Part shown: piece by piece, positions 10,660 through 20,368 of the stretch
How positions within the stretch are numbered: position 1 is the stretch's first letter
Layout: the number at the start of each line of letters is the position of its first letter
NCBI GenBank assembly: GCA_030220185.1
Contig: JASPKZ010010273.1
Coordinates: 1,776,501 to 1,840,500, forward strand
Source of the DNA: Diploptera punctata
Lineage: Eukaryota; Arthropoda; Insecta; Blattodea; Blaberidae
Length of the DNA: 64,000 nt
Direction of reading: 5' to 3'
Notes under the pieces: generated by a model
What the model saw: the letters and a program-made list of their open reading frames with translations, nothing else
Databases searched by the model: none
What the model was told of the DNA's origin: nothing
Program-made: the position numbers and the translations under genes

Positions 10660-11160
10660 TTAGTTAAATTGCTTTTCGGTGGTTGGCGCGACGGAGTATT
10701 CTTGCAGCTTCATAACGAATTTCATCAGTTGTTTGCAAGGGAGATTCTTGATGCTTGCCTCGATGTTAGAGATAATGTCCTCTACAGGTATTGATGTGGG
10801 TGTGATAGCGTAGTTGCCTCCTTTTGATAGTACAGATGTTTCTTCAGTTGAGAGCGTGCGTGATGACAGGTTTGTTACGGTATGTTGTAGACCGACTGAT
10901 TGCTGTAAGGGTCGCGATTGCATTTTTAGAAAGTCAAATTTCTTCATCTGCGTTCTAGTAGACTTTACCATGGTTGCTTCACTTGAGTTGTATGTAATGC
11001 TGTCGATCTTGTTCCAATCTTGGTAAGGAATGCTGTTACTGATTGTTATGTGAAGTGTAAAGAGTTTTGCGTCGTTGGTTGCTAACTCCTTCCGTGTTTG
11101 TTGGATCCGTTCTCTGAGTAGAGCACGTTCAGTACGGTCGTATATGCGATGGGCTTTTTT
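10660..11160 (-). pseudogene. PLE-1 inverted copy: N-terminal region
   Basis: Encodes the N-terminal part upstream of the Penelope RT: HRIYDRTERALLRERIQQTR, then ITISNSIPYQDWNKID, TQMKKFDFLKMQ and LSKGGNYAITPTSIPVEDII. The frame is lost near 10735, where this copy has one fewer C than the plus copy. The open frame formally starts at 11193, but residues before about 11160 are antisense to the neighbouring pseudo-LTR. The copy is truncated at its 5' end at the inversion junction (11155-11163, a T-run). Confidence 0.85.
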
Positions 11161-11162
11161 TT

Positions 11163-11596
11163 TTCTATTCGATGATACACAAGTTTTAGCCACAACTTCC
11201 TATTATTTCCCTAGATTATATCGAGAGGCTATAGAAATACACAAGCATAAGGAAAATATTAACAGAAAAGAGGAAGGTATTAAACTGTCTAAGGCCTGGT
11301 ACCGTACACTAGAAAATAAATGCATCAACACTAGGGACAACAAGGAGACGACCATTAGCCAATCAGCAAGAGCCACGCCCGCTCACCCTGCTCCCACCAC
11401 TAGTATCAATACAACACCCGCAGCGTTCACTCTAAGTAGAGCTTCCGACCAGGAAACACGCCTAGAAGCACTCGCCACTGAAGATGCCCTCCGCAGTTGA
11501 GGGCGAAACGTCTGGTATCAACACCAACTATGGACCACGGCCACAGAACCCGGAATCACTCAACATCATGATTACCGGCCGTGAAAGCCTGCATTC
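11163..11596 (+). repeat. PLE-1 upstream pseudo-LTR
   Basis: Direct repeat of 13743-14178. It starts inside the GIY-YIG coding sequence (FDDTQVLATTSYYFPRLYRE-like residues) and ends at GCCTGCATTCA. The next base begins the 5' end of the downstream copy. The arrangement is what a head-to-tail read-through would leave. The 141-codon ORF 11075-11500 lies across the inversion junction and is not a real gene. Confidence 0.9.
11474..11516 (+). ncRNA. Predicted hammerhead ribozyme, PLE-1 copy b
   Basis: Identical to 14053-14095. Predicted cleavage is after 11512, in the upstream pseudo-LTR. Together with copy c (cleavage after 14091) it would cut out a 2,579-nt RNA holding one full coding unit. Confidence 0.78.
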
Positions 11597-12353
11597 ACAA
11601 CTATTAAACGCCTCTACGGGGAGGAAAGTTATTTACGTATTCGACACCTGGAGACACTCCGGAAGAAGAAATCCCAATTACTATCATCTTATACTTTTTA
11701 CTACGGTGCAGAGACGCTGGATATATACCCAAATTCCTGCAACAACGGAGGACTTTTAGATCTAAAAAAGCCCATCGCATATACGACCGTACTGAACGTG
11801 CTCTACTCAGAGAACGGATCCAACAAACACGGAAGGAGTTGCAACCAACGACGCAAAACTCTTTACACTTCACATAACAATCAGTAACAGCATTCCTTAC
11901 CAAGATTGGAACAAGATCGACAGCATTACATACAACTCAAGTGAAGCAACCATGGTAAAGTCTACTAGAACGCAGATGAAGAAATTTGACTTTCTAAAAA
12001 TGCAATCGCGACCCTTACAGCAATCAGTCGGTCTACAACATACCGTAACAAACCTGTCATCACGCACGCTCTCAACTGAAGAAACATCTGTACTATCAAA
12101 AGGAGGCAACTACGCTATCACACCCACATCAATACCTGTAGAGGACATTATCTCTAACATCGAGGCAAGCATCAAGAATCTCCCCTTGCAAACAACTGAT
12201 GAAATTCGTTATGAAGCTGCAAGAATACTCCGTCGCGCCCAACCACCGAAAAGCAATTTAACTAAGAAGGAGAGACTAGCGCTAAAAACTTTAATAATGA
12301 TAATAATATCACTATTTTACCAGCCGATAAAGGAAACTCTACAGTTGTTATGA
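11597..12353 (+). pseudogene. PLE-1 direct copy: 5' region and N-terminal domain, frameshifted
   Basis: Starts at the true 5' end of the unit. Pieces in two frames read like SQLLSSYTFYYGAETLDIYP (about 11670-11735), then the same N-terminal block as the inverted copy. From 11952 an open frame gives MVKSTRTQMKKFDFLKMQ, LSKGGNYAITPTSIPVEDII and IRYEAARILRRAQ. One base present in the inverted copy is missing near 11841, in the word AAGGAGTTGCAACC, and this breaks the frame. A second break lies near 12290. The role of this domain in Penelope elements is not settled. Confidence 0.82.
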
Positions 12354-13557
12354 ATACACATGAATACAAAGAGAAAATAATAGAGATTCTGACACCAGAT
12401 ATATACAAACCTATCAAGCGAGACCCTACATCCGGTATTCTTCGAAAAACCAACAATCTTATCAAGCAATCGTCCTTGCCAGAAGGAATTAAGAAGAAAT
12501 TACGCGTATCCGAAGCTCAACCTCCAAGACTCTATGGTCTTCCAAAAATACACAAGAACAACATTCCACTCCGGCCAATTGTCAGTGCCATCGGGTTCTC
12601 CGACCTACTTACTGGCAAAGCATCTTACAGGACTTCTGAAACCACTCCTTGGAAAAACGGACAGCTACATCAGAGACTCGACACATTTCATTGAGAGACT
12701 ACGGAATATAAACGTAACATCTCAAGATATACTGGTTAGCTTCGATGTGGTTTCCCTTTTCACCATGGTGCCAGTAAATGAGACCATGGACTACATTAGA
12801 CAGATTTTCACAGAAGAAATATCCAATTTATTCAGGCATGTACTACACTACTACTTACTTCCAATGGAACAACAGCTACTATGAACAGACCGACGGAGTA
12901 GCCATGGGCAGTCCTCTAAGCCCAGTAGTAGCGAATTTTTTCATGGAGAAATTCGAAACAGAAGCACTAAAAACAGCTCCCAAGTCTCCAGAACATTGGT
13001 TTCGCTATGTTGATGACACATTCGTAGTATGGAGACATGGCAGTGAAGAATTGGAACGTTTCCTTCAACACCTTAACAGCAGACACAACAAAATACAGTT
13101 CACTATGGAAAAAGAAGATAATGGAAGACTTCCTTTCCTGGATGTTCAAATAATAAGGACTGGCAATGGGGAAATTCAACATACAGTTTACAGAAAACCT
13201 ACACACACAGACCGATATCTGCACAAAGACTCTAACCACCATCCAAGACAAAAGCGAGGTGTCATTAAGACACTGTTCGACAGAGCGACTAAGTTATGCC
13301 AACCACAACACCTTAAACAAGAACAACACCATCTGTTCAATTGTTTCCAGAAAAATGGCTACACATCCAAGGAAATAAGACAAACCATACATCCACGAAG
13401 ACAGCACGTCAGAATGGATAACACACCCTCAACCAGCATAGCCTACTTACCATATGTACAAGAGTCACAGATCGTATCGGAAACTCCTACGAAAATACAA
13501 CATAAAAACAGTTTACAGACCTACAAGAAAAATAGAAGACTGCCTTCGCTCAGCTAA
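12350..13557 (+). pseudogene. PLE-1 direct copy: reverse transcriptase, in three frames
   Basis: Same blocks as the inverted copy: PRLYGLPKIHK, SPTYLLAKHLTGLLKPLLG, SFDVVSLFTMVPVNETMD, DGVAMGSPLSPVVANFFMEK, then FRYVDDTFVVW with YVDD at 13006-13017. It continues into NGRLPFLDVQIIRTGNGEI and a thumb-like region. Frame changes occur near 12590 and 12850, each a one-base difference from the inverted copy. The inverted copy is open across this part, so the two copies together show that the ancestral frame was intact. Confidence 0.88.
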
Positions 13558-13815
13558 GGATCCTCGGCCACCTCTCTCCACTTGCGGCGTATATCGACTT
13601 CCTTGTTCGTGTGGTAAACCATACATAGGGACCACAAAAAGAAGTATAGCCACCCGTTTATCAGAACACAAAAGAAACTGCAGACAAGGAGAAATGGATA
13701 AATCGGCTGTAGCAGAACATGCCATTATGAATGGACACCAGATTCTATTCGATGATACACAAGTTTTAGCCACACTTCCTATTATTTCCCTAGATTATAT
13801 CGAGAGGCTATAGAA
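13454..13815 (+). pseudogene. PLE-1 direct copy: GIY-YIG endonuclease domain
   Basis: Encodes CGVYRLPCSCGKPYIGTT, with G-V-Y at 13585-13593 and Y-I-G at 13622-13630. RLSEHKRNC and MDKSAVAEHAIMNGHQ follow. The spacing between the two motifs and the Arg/His/Glu-rich helix fit the GIY-YIG fold. The Cys cluster just before YIG is typical of the Penelope type. A base missing near 13773 (compare 11190) shifts the frame, so it ends early at 13813. Known role: target nicking for retrotransposition. Confidence 0.87.
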
Positions 13816-14178
13816 ATACACAAGCATAAGGAAAATATTAACAGAAAAGAGGAAGGTATTAAACTGTCTAAGGCCTGGTACCGTACACTAGAAAATAAAT
13901 GCATCAACACTAGGGACAACAAGGAGACGACCATTAGCCAATCAGCAAGAGCCACGCCCGCTCACCCTGCTCCCACCACTAGTATCAATACAACACCCGC
14001 AGCGTTCACTCTAAGTAGAGCTTCCGACCAGGAAACACGCCTAGAAGCACTCGCCACTGAAGATGCCCTCCGCAGTTGAGGGCGAAACGTCTGGTATCAA
14101 CACCAACTATGGACCACGGCCACAGAACCCGGAATCACTCAACATCATGATTACCGGCCGTGAAAGCCTGCATTCAAC
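13743..14178 (+). repeat. PLE-1 downstream pseudo-LTR
   Basis: Second direct copy of the 3' terminal sequence; compare 11163-11596. It ends at CATTCAAC, followed at once by the 13-bp target duplication. The region after the coding part has no further ORF and holds the ribozyme. Confidence 0.9.
14053..14095 (+). ncRNA. Predicted hammerhead ribozyme, PLE-1 copy c
   Basis: By position: stem I 5' strand GCCA 14053-14056; CUGAAGA 14057-14063; unpaired U 14064; stem II GCCCUC 14065-14070 with GAGGGC 14078-14083 and loop CGCAGUU; GAAA 14084-14087; stem III A-U and C-G with no loop (14087-14090); C17 at 14091; stem I 3' strand UGGU 14092-14095. All invariant hammerhead core bases (CUGANGA, GAAA, UH) are present. 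The short stem III suggests that cleavage may be more efficient as a dimer, as proposed for related ribozymes. Confidence 0.8.
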
Positions 14179-14191
14179 TAACACAATAATC

Positions 14192-14927
14192 GTTATAATA
14201 AAAATAAAAAATGAAACGGAAGAATATATTTCCTTACAATATTTCCTAATGATCTTCTGAAGGTTTCACATATCAATTGGAAGTTATATAGCTTTTCTTC
14301 CATCCAACTCTCCAATAACATTATTTCATATCACTAAGAACACACAACTACACACAACAGGCATACATAGTCCTACTGTACGCTACCTGATGAATACAAC
14401 GAAATATTCCAGATGCCATATAACCTTAGATATTGTAGCGTCTATAAGTAATAATAAAGTAAATTATAAATTATACATTTATGGGAAATATTGATACAGG
14501 GCCTAAATCGTTTTAAAAATAATACGACAATCAATTACGTATAAAATTGACTTGAAAATTGATAATATAAACTATATGGACGGGCTCAAGTTACAGTGGC
14601 ATAAGTTGTAGTTTCTTTGTTTTCCAGACATTAACATAGGCTTAACGCAGGAAATACTGTAAAACATTCGAGAACAAAAAATATTGTAATGTTATTATTC
14701 TAGGGATGTCATCTGGATCCAGATTTAAACGTACAAACTTGAAATGAATTAAACTTTTACAATGCGTTGAAATGGTTAAACTACTGATGAAAATTACATT
14801 ACACCGCTACAACTTTAAGCCATATAGTATATCAACAAATCATGCAATTAGATGTTTAGTAATTCTGAATTTTATAGGTTCTATACCAATAAAATTCATA
14901 TAAAATTCCGTTGAAGTGAATAGTCAT
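14192..14927. other. Unassigned AT-rich stretch
   Basis: Nothing recognisable. The last ~55 bp (14871-14927) resemble 16629-16690 beyond PLE-2, see findings. Confidence 0.45.
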
Positions 14928-15009
14928 AAGATAAAAAACTTAAAATATGTACCTTTTGGTAGGTGCCGTCGTTCTCAACTGTGTTAATATATTATATTTA
15001 AAATGTTAT

Positions 15010-15047
15010 CTGGAGGCCTTTCGAAAGTTAACTTCCATCATCAGCAG
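15010..15047 (-). ncRNA. Predicted hammerhead ribozyme, PLE-2 left arm
   Basis: On minus: stem I CUG/CAG, core CUGAUGA, extra U, stem II GGAAG/CUUUC with loop UUAA, GAAA, then stem III as the self-complementary AGGCCU (three pairs, no loop), C17, stem I. All core bases are intact. The stem I is short, so this is less certain than PLE-1. Confidence 0.6.
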
Positions 15048-15173
15048 GATGAGCTTCTGCTACTAGTTGTTGTTTATGACTATGTAGATTCCAAGTGTCT
15101 GTAGCAGCAACTGAGTTGTTTTCTATGTTTTTCGTTATGGTAAGGTCTAGAGAACAGAAAAGAAAAGGAATAC

Positions 15174-15660
15174 TTGCTAGAACTAAACAATATGCATAAT
15201 AAAATAAAATTTACGGAGGAGATAAAACTTAATGACAAAATAAACTATCTAGACCTTACCATAACGAAAAACATAGAAAAGGAGAAACTTGAAATAAGTA
15301 TTTTCCGCAAATTTACAAATAATATGCTCACCATTAATAACAAATCTAAGACACCCATAGGCCTACCAACATAAAATCAGCACATTTAATAGTTTAATTA
15401 ACAGAATGTTAAAATTACCCTTAAAAAACAAAGTAAACAAAGAATTACAATATATTCAAAACATGACAAAAAGCAACGGTTTCAATAAACAAAGCATTGA
15501 TAAGCTTATAAAGAAAGAAAAAAGAAAAAATGACGTAAATAATATAACAAAACTTGAAAGAGAATCTGATAATAATAAAACGTGGGTTAACATTAACATA
15601 TATACAGGAAATGAAACCATAAAACTAGTTACGCGTGGAACTTTGAAACAAATAAAATAA
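15174..15660 (+). pseudogene. PLE-2 reverse transcriptase C-terminal (thumb) remnant
   Basis: Two open frames (15174-15374 and 15406-15660) give NNMHNKIKFTEEIKLNDKIN, YLDLTITKN and ISIFRKFTNN, then a Lys/Asn-rich stretch. The INYLDLTI block after a KIKFT block is the expected thumb sequence of Penelope-type RTs, equivalent to KIQFTMEKE...LPFLDVQI of PLE-1. The catalytic YVDD part lies upstream and is missing. Confidence 0.75.
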
Positions 15661-15719
15661 AAAACATTAACATAGCTTATAAAACCGAAAACAAATTAAA
15701 CAACATCATATATAATGGC

Positions 15720-16072
15720 GTCCACCGCTGTGGTCTCGAGGTAGCGTACTGCCTTGTCACGCAGCGGGCCCGGGTTCGATCCCCGCTCGGGACAGTTTTT
15801 CTGGGTGAGGTTTTTATCGGGGTTTTTCCTCACCTGTAAGACAAATGTCAGGAAAACTTTAAGGCCCAAACGGTCCCCGAAACCATATGGCCATCGCAAT
15901 CATCATCATTCATATTCGTCTTATCATCATCATCATCATCCTTCATCGGTGTGGAAAGCAATGGGAAGCTACCACACCTAAAATTCCCTAGTAAAGCTGC
16001 AAAGCATAGCATGTAAATGCTATGATTGCAGTGAAAGACCTGCCTTCGGGCAGAATTACTATGGATGGATGG
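15720..16072 (+). mobile_element. SINE-A inserted in the PLE-2 frame, 12-bp TSD
   Basis: Full SINE-A: box-A-like TGGTCTCGAGGTAGCG, box-B-like GGGTTCGATCCCCG, the CAGTTTTTCTGGGTGAGG and GACAAATGTCAGG words, a (CAT)n-like run and the terminal CAGAATTACTATGGATGG. ATATATAATGGC flanks it at 15708-15719 and 16073-16084. Reading from the left flank to the right flank without the SINE keeps one open frame, so the host was coding when hit. Confidence 0.93.
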
Positions 16073-16525
16073 ATATATAATGGCATAGAAGAACATAGCA
16101 CATTTAACAATAAGGGAGTCTACAAACTAACATGTAAAAATTGTAATAAATTTTATATTGGCAGGACAAGCAGAAACTTTAATACAAGATGTAAGGAACA
16201 TCTAAGAGATTTCATGTACGCGGCTGGTAAATCAAGCTATGCCAAACAACTCATTAATGCCGGCCACCAGATGGACACAATAGAAAATGCTCTCACGATA
16301 ATTCACAGAGAAAACATTCCAGTAAAGATAAATATATTTGAAGACCTTGAAATTATAAAAGAAATAAACGCCACCTTACTTCTTAATGAGAACGCACCCC
16401 AGTCAAACAATCCATTGTACAAGATCGTCAAAAACAAGTCAGTTGCTGCTACAGACACTTTGAGCATACATTGTCGTAAACAACAACTAGTAGCAGAAGC
16501 TCATCCTGTTGATGATGGAAGTTAA
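16073..16525 (+). pseudogene. PLE-2 GIY-YIG endonuclease domain
   Basis: After the SINE the frame reads NKGVYKLTCKNCNKFYIGRT, giving G-V-Y and Y-I-G with the Cys cluster between them. NTRCKEHLRDF follows, then NAGHQMDTIENALTI and VKINIFEDLEII. The frame is open to 16525, where the 3' end begins. The domain matches PLE-1 in layout but not closely in sequence. The apparent start at 16022 lies inside the SINE and is not real; the true frame enters from 15660-15719. Confidence 0.85.
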
Positions 16526-16542
16526 CTTCTGAAAGGCCTCCA
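16507..16542 (+). ncRNA. Hammerhead-like motif, PLE-2 right arm
   Basis: Same layout as the left arm, but the core reads UUGAUGA (first C changed to U). Stem II is GGAAG/CUUCU and stem III AGGCCU. One invariant position is lost, so I expect reduced or no activity. Confidence 0.45.
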
Positions 16543-16690
16543 TATAACATTTTAAATATAATATTTTAACACAGTTGAGGACGACGGCATCTGCCAAAAG
16601 GTACATGTTTTAAGTTGTTATCTTATATTTATAGGTTCTGTTTGACAACGGTAATTACATTAAAAAACTCCATTGATATGAATTGAAAGC

Positions 16691-18071
16691 AGTAAATCTT
16701 CCAGCATTACAATTTAATCCTTAGAAATAACAATCGTGATAATTTTAGTGGGGTTCAGTATAACTTTGTCAGTTTTACTCTCCATTCCTATCTTAAATTG
16801 ATTTGCTTTGAGATAGGCTACCTGCAATCGTTACATTTGTATGATATTTTTTTTTATTAATGCACTGCATTTATTGTTCGAATTTTCTTAATTGAGAATA
16901 AATGCAACGGTGGAGTAAACTACTCTAAAACCTTTATTAAAAGACCATGGACAGTTCCATGAAAAAAAAAAAAGTGTTGAAGTGTGGTGTGCACTTGGTA
17001 GGGGGAATAATGTTGTACTATACAATTTAAAAAAATGTATACAATGTAAATTATCTTCTAAAATATCGTATTAACATTAAATATTCAATATTGAATAATA
17101 TTAAATAAAGTATGTATGTATGTAGAGGAGCTTCAGGTAATTGGACGCCTATTTTGAATTTGTTGTTTTCTCTTCTTTTAATTAAGAGATTTGAATTTGG
17201 TTTAATTAAAGTGATTATATCATTAGTGTTATAACTATGAAATAACATTGTTATTTTAATAAAATATGGAAACATCTTCGTAATTTATAAACTTTTTACA
17301 TTATAAGAACTGTCCACTTTAACCTCCACATTCCGGTAAAGTGGACCCCAGAGTCCATCAAGGCTTTTAGACTATTTTAAGTTCATTTGCTCTTTAATTT
17401 GTACAGACAGGCACAAATTAATCTGAAAGTATTTATGGTTGATCGTATTTAAAAGCGTTGATATTTATTTAATGTTTTGAAAAAAAAAAAAAGACTGTTT
17501 ATTATAACATTCACATGTCATTCATCTGCAGACAGCGACTGTCTTTGGGTTTAGGTAAAATTACAAGGATATTAAATAAAATTAATTACGTGTATGGCTT
17601 TTACATAGAGTACCCTTATTGAAAAAATACATGTATTCGTGTAAAGTGGACCCAAGTCCATTTTAACCGCCTCGTGGAGGGTCTACAAACCGAATTCCTT
17701 TGTTATCTTTAATTATTTTAAACAGCAGCCATGTCACATAATATCAAACCAAACTCGTCAGTATATTTAAAACAGCATCTACATAATATAATATATTTAG
17801 AAGTGTTTTTCAACATTAGTAATACTCAATAGCAGAAATTAAGAATTAATTCTTAGCTCGAAAAACTTTTAAAATCGTCGTTTTCATAAATATCACAAAT
17901 AAACCCTTCTGCGCACAAAGAATAAAAGAAACTGGCCTTGAACACGTCAAAGTTGATGAGGGGAAGAAATTAAAATATTTTCTGTTCCAGGGCAGCACCA
18001 ATAAAAAATATATATTAACCGAGTCCACTCAAACCGAAGGGTCCATATTACCCGAACTTACTCTATATACC
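16691..18071. other. Unassigned; repeated AAAGTGGACC/GGTCCACTTT words
   Basis: No element end recognised. The words GTCCACTTTA (17314), AAAGTGGACC (17338 and 17645), GAGTCCACTC (18022) and GGGTCCAT (18041) recur within 730 bp, in both orientations. The ORFs are short and AT-biased. Confidence 0.35.
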
Positions 18072-18461
18072 CCATACGTCCCGCATGGGGACAAGGGTGC
18101 TCCCAAGCGGGAATTTATTAACCAGGCAAGTTTAGCTTCGCTTATTTACCTATAGATATCAACGAATGACATTTGGTTGGACATCGCCTGAATGAGACAT
18201 CTAGTAGGCAACTGAAGAAGTACTTACGCTAGATGGATAAAGATCGGTTAAATTTTGCACAGAGGCCTTTTATTCAGGCTTGCGGTTCTTTTACGAGCCT
18301 GAAAATTTTTAGACTCAAAACCCACGGCTTAAAGTCCATGCCGGAGGACATGTCCCTTGCATTTTTGCATCCTAAAAAATTCATCGACCGCGGTCGGGTT
18401 TGAACCTGCGACCCTAGAGACTAAAATAATGAACATAATCATAAGACCACTGCGCCCGACA
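18072..18461 (-). mobile_element. SINE-D
   Basis: On minus it starts with GGGCGCAGTGGTCTTATGAT (box-A-like). Box-B-like GGTTCAAACCCG follows, with the CCTCCGGCATGGAC, AAAGAACCGCAAGCCTGAAT and GTTGCCTACTAGATGTCTCA words and a 3' end near GGGAGCACCCTTGTCCCC. The copy at 23010-23405 shares all of these. Both heads are tRNA-like and the bodies ~390 bp. Confidence 0.8.
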
Positions 18462-18886
18462 TTGTTAAATAAAAACCTGTTATAAATTGTATTCGCTTGA
18501 GCGGAATAATAATCAAAATTAGTTTATTTATCTAGATTGTTGGATTGACGTGAATTCGTTGTCTATCACGCTATACAGGCAGGCAGTGTGATCAATCGTG
18601 GTGGAATTATCTAAGGGCTGGAGTCTGCTGGGCTTCCGTCCTATTCTTACTTAAATTTAAATATATTTTTATTATATAATCATTTATATATCATTAGGAA
18701 TAACATCTATTACGTGAATTAATTGTATTACAGTATGATTTCATCATTTTGATTCCTAAATTGAAATGAAATGTAATAAAATAAGCCATGTATGACTGGT
18801 CGCTGATCGAGAGAAGCTTATTATTTTAATAGGGACATGAATTATGTTACTTTTATGGGAATTTATGATCAGTCCTACGAGAACAA
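18462..18886. other. Unassigned AT-rich stretch
   Basis: Nothing recognisable. Confidence 0.4.
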
Positions 18887-18889
18887 TAA

Positions 18890-19433
18890 CACTGAGCAAC
18901 AAAAAAAGAAACTTGTTTTTTTGTCTCAGAAAGAAAAATATGTGATTCTGATAGTATTTTTTCTCCTGAATTCAAATATGATATTGCTTTTTCTCCATCA
19001 CGCAATGTTTCCGAGAGACAGGAATTTATAATTTCAAACGCTAATTTTTCTACACTCGTAACTACACAATATCTGAACATTCGGACTCACCTAGAAAGAA
19101 AGAAATCACGATTTTCTCCTACATTTCGCCTGTGAAGCATCCCTCTTGATGGTCCAACAATAATCGGCCAGCATATTAGGATTCCATTTGCCTTGATATC
19201 TCTTTTCCATCGCTGAAATCTCCTGAATTAACTCATTTGGTTTTATTTTACAATGGACAAATGGACGAAAAACATTTATTAAAAAAATAATTATTTAAAT
19301 CCATTAATTGTAATTGAAATTAAAAATACTGTGTGTGATGGAGAAATTCCGAATACATATTTGAAAACACGATAAAAAACTGCATTAAGTACAACTATTG
19401 GTACTCATGAGACAAAAATCATGTTGACCAGTG
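18890..19433 (-). mobile_element. CACTG-ended DNA element (CMC-like), copy 1, TSD TAA
   Basis: The left end CACTGAGCAACAAAAAAAG and the right end, read inverted, CACTGGTCAACATGATTTTTG, are imperfect terminal inverted repeats. TAA flanks both sides. The 3-bp target and CACTR ends fit the CACTA/Mirage/Chapaev superfamily. The 544-bp length makes it non-autonomous. On minus it contains a coding remnant reading MEKRYQGKWNPNMLADYCW and TIKRDASQAK. Copy 2 is at 29592-30132 in opposite orientation. Confidence 0.75.
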
Positions 19434-19564
19434 TAATCAGTCTTTAAATGAGGCGGTTCCTTAATAAAACTGGTATTTAAGAGACTTTTAACTAAAGGTC
19501 TACTAAAAGTTAACATTATTATTTTAATCAAATCTTATAGGCCTATGTAACTTTCTTATTTATA

Positions 19565-19903
19565 CTCCATGGCGCGACAGGCCTAGAAGGCACTTGGCCT
19601 TTCTGCCGGATGCTGGCCTCACATCCACATATGTTAATCACAGAGGTAGAACGATCATCAAGACAGTATATGGTTGACATGTGGTCAGCATGTCGGGTCC
19701 TCCAGCCGTTATAGCTGGTAATCTCAACCTGAGGGCTACTTATTGTATCTGCCCAAATTCATCAAGATGCTGAATGGCACCGGTCCCGTGATGATCGAAA
19801 TTCCATGGGAAATTGTCTTCCTCTGTGGTAACTCGAACCAGCGGAAGTACCGTAGCTCTGTGTTAAGGCATCTTGTCTTAACCAATCGGTTACGGCGCGG
19901 GAT
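19565..19903 (-). mobile_element. SINE-B
   Basis: On minus: ATCCCGCGCCGTAACCGATT head, box-B-like GGTTCGAGTTACC, then AATTTCGATCATCACGGGAC, GGAGGACCCGACATGCTGAC and the end TCGCGCCATGGAGT. This matches the full SINE-B at 22061. No clean target duplication seen. Confidence 0.8.
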
Positions 19904-20368
19904 AAGTTTGTGATTTACCAAATATAACTTATTTCCAGTCAGGCCTTATTTATGTGTTTAGATTAAAACATTTGTGAGGTTGAGTTTGTTTTTTATGTAG
20001 TCACTCATCTGAAAAATCTTCTCATATCTGTCATATGTTGTTTGTAGGGAAATGTTTATCTTTATTGTGTGATACTTTGACTTCACATGCGACTACATCT
20101 TCACACATAATTACAGATACCCTATATTACGTTCGGCTGTATCACATACATAATTGCACGGTCCGATGAAAGAAGCTTACAAATCAGTTCAAGTATGTAT
20201 TTTATAAGAAGTGATTATACTTATATAATTGTACCTTTGGACTATTAATATATGCTCAAGTTTATGAAAACACCCAATTAATTTATAGGCCTATCATAGT
20301 TTTATTTTCAATTTTTCATGCTTTTTGTTAACCCATATTGAACAACATTTAGTTACGCCTATATATAT
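19904..20368. other. Unassigned AT-rich stretch
   Basis: Nothing recognisable. Confidence 0.4.

Larger units (their letters stand above)
8759..14178. mobile_element. PLE-1: composite Penelope-like element, 13-bp TSD
   Basis: One insertion of 5,420 bp. The perfect direct repeat TAACACAATAATC lies just outside both ends (8746-8758 and 14179-14191). Inside are two parts. A minus-strand copy (8759 to about 11160) has lost its 5' end. It is joined head-to-head to a plus-strand unit that begins with a copy of the element's own 3' end (11163-11596), followed by the whole coding region and a second copy of that 3' end (13743-14178). Penelope-like elements are known for such pseudo-LTR and inverted, truncated arrangements. 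The two parts are almost identical, so the insertion is young. Both encode a reverse transcriptase joined to a GIY-YIG nuclease, in broken frames. Confidence 0.93.
14928..16626 (+). mobile_element. PLE-2: 5'-truncated Penelope-like element with inverted 3' end
   Basis: The left edge (14928 to about 15118) is the reverse complement of the right edge (about 16435-16626): CTTTTGGTAGGTGCCGTCG against CGACGGCATCTGCCAAAAG. Next to it, 15119-15149 is the reverse complement of 15249-15279. After that the plus-strand element starts inside the reverse transcriptase. Coding pieces are an RT thumb (15174-15374) and a GIY-YIG domain split by a SINE-A. The layout is a truncated Penelope insertion with an inverted copy of its end, made by template switching. 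It is distinct in sequence from PLE-1 and clearly older. Confidence 0.82.

Noticed and set aside
11075..11500. 141-codon ORF as an independent gene
   Set aside because: It spans the PLE-1 inversion junction and runs into the pseudo-LTR and ribozyme.
16022..16084. Start of the GIY-YIG ORF at 16022
   Set aside because: The first ~20 codons are SINE-A sequence; the ancestral frame enters from before the SINE.
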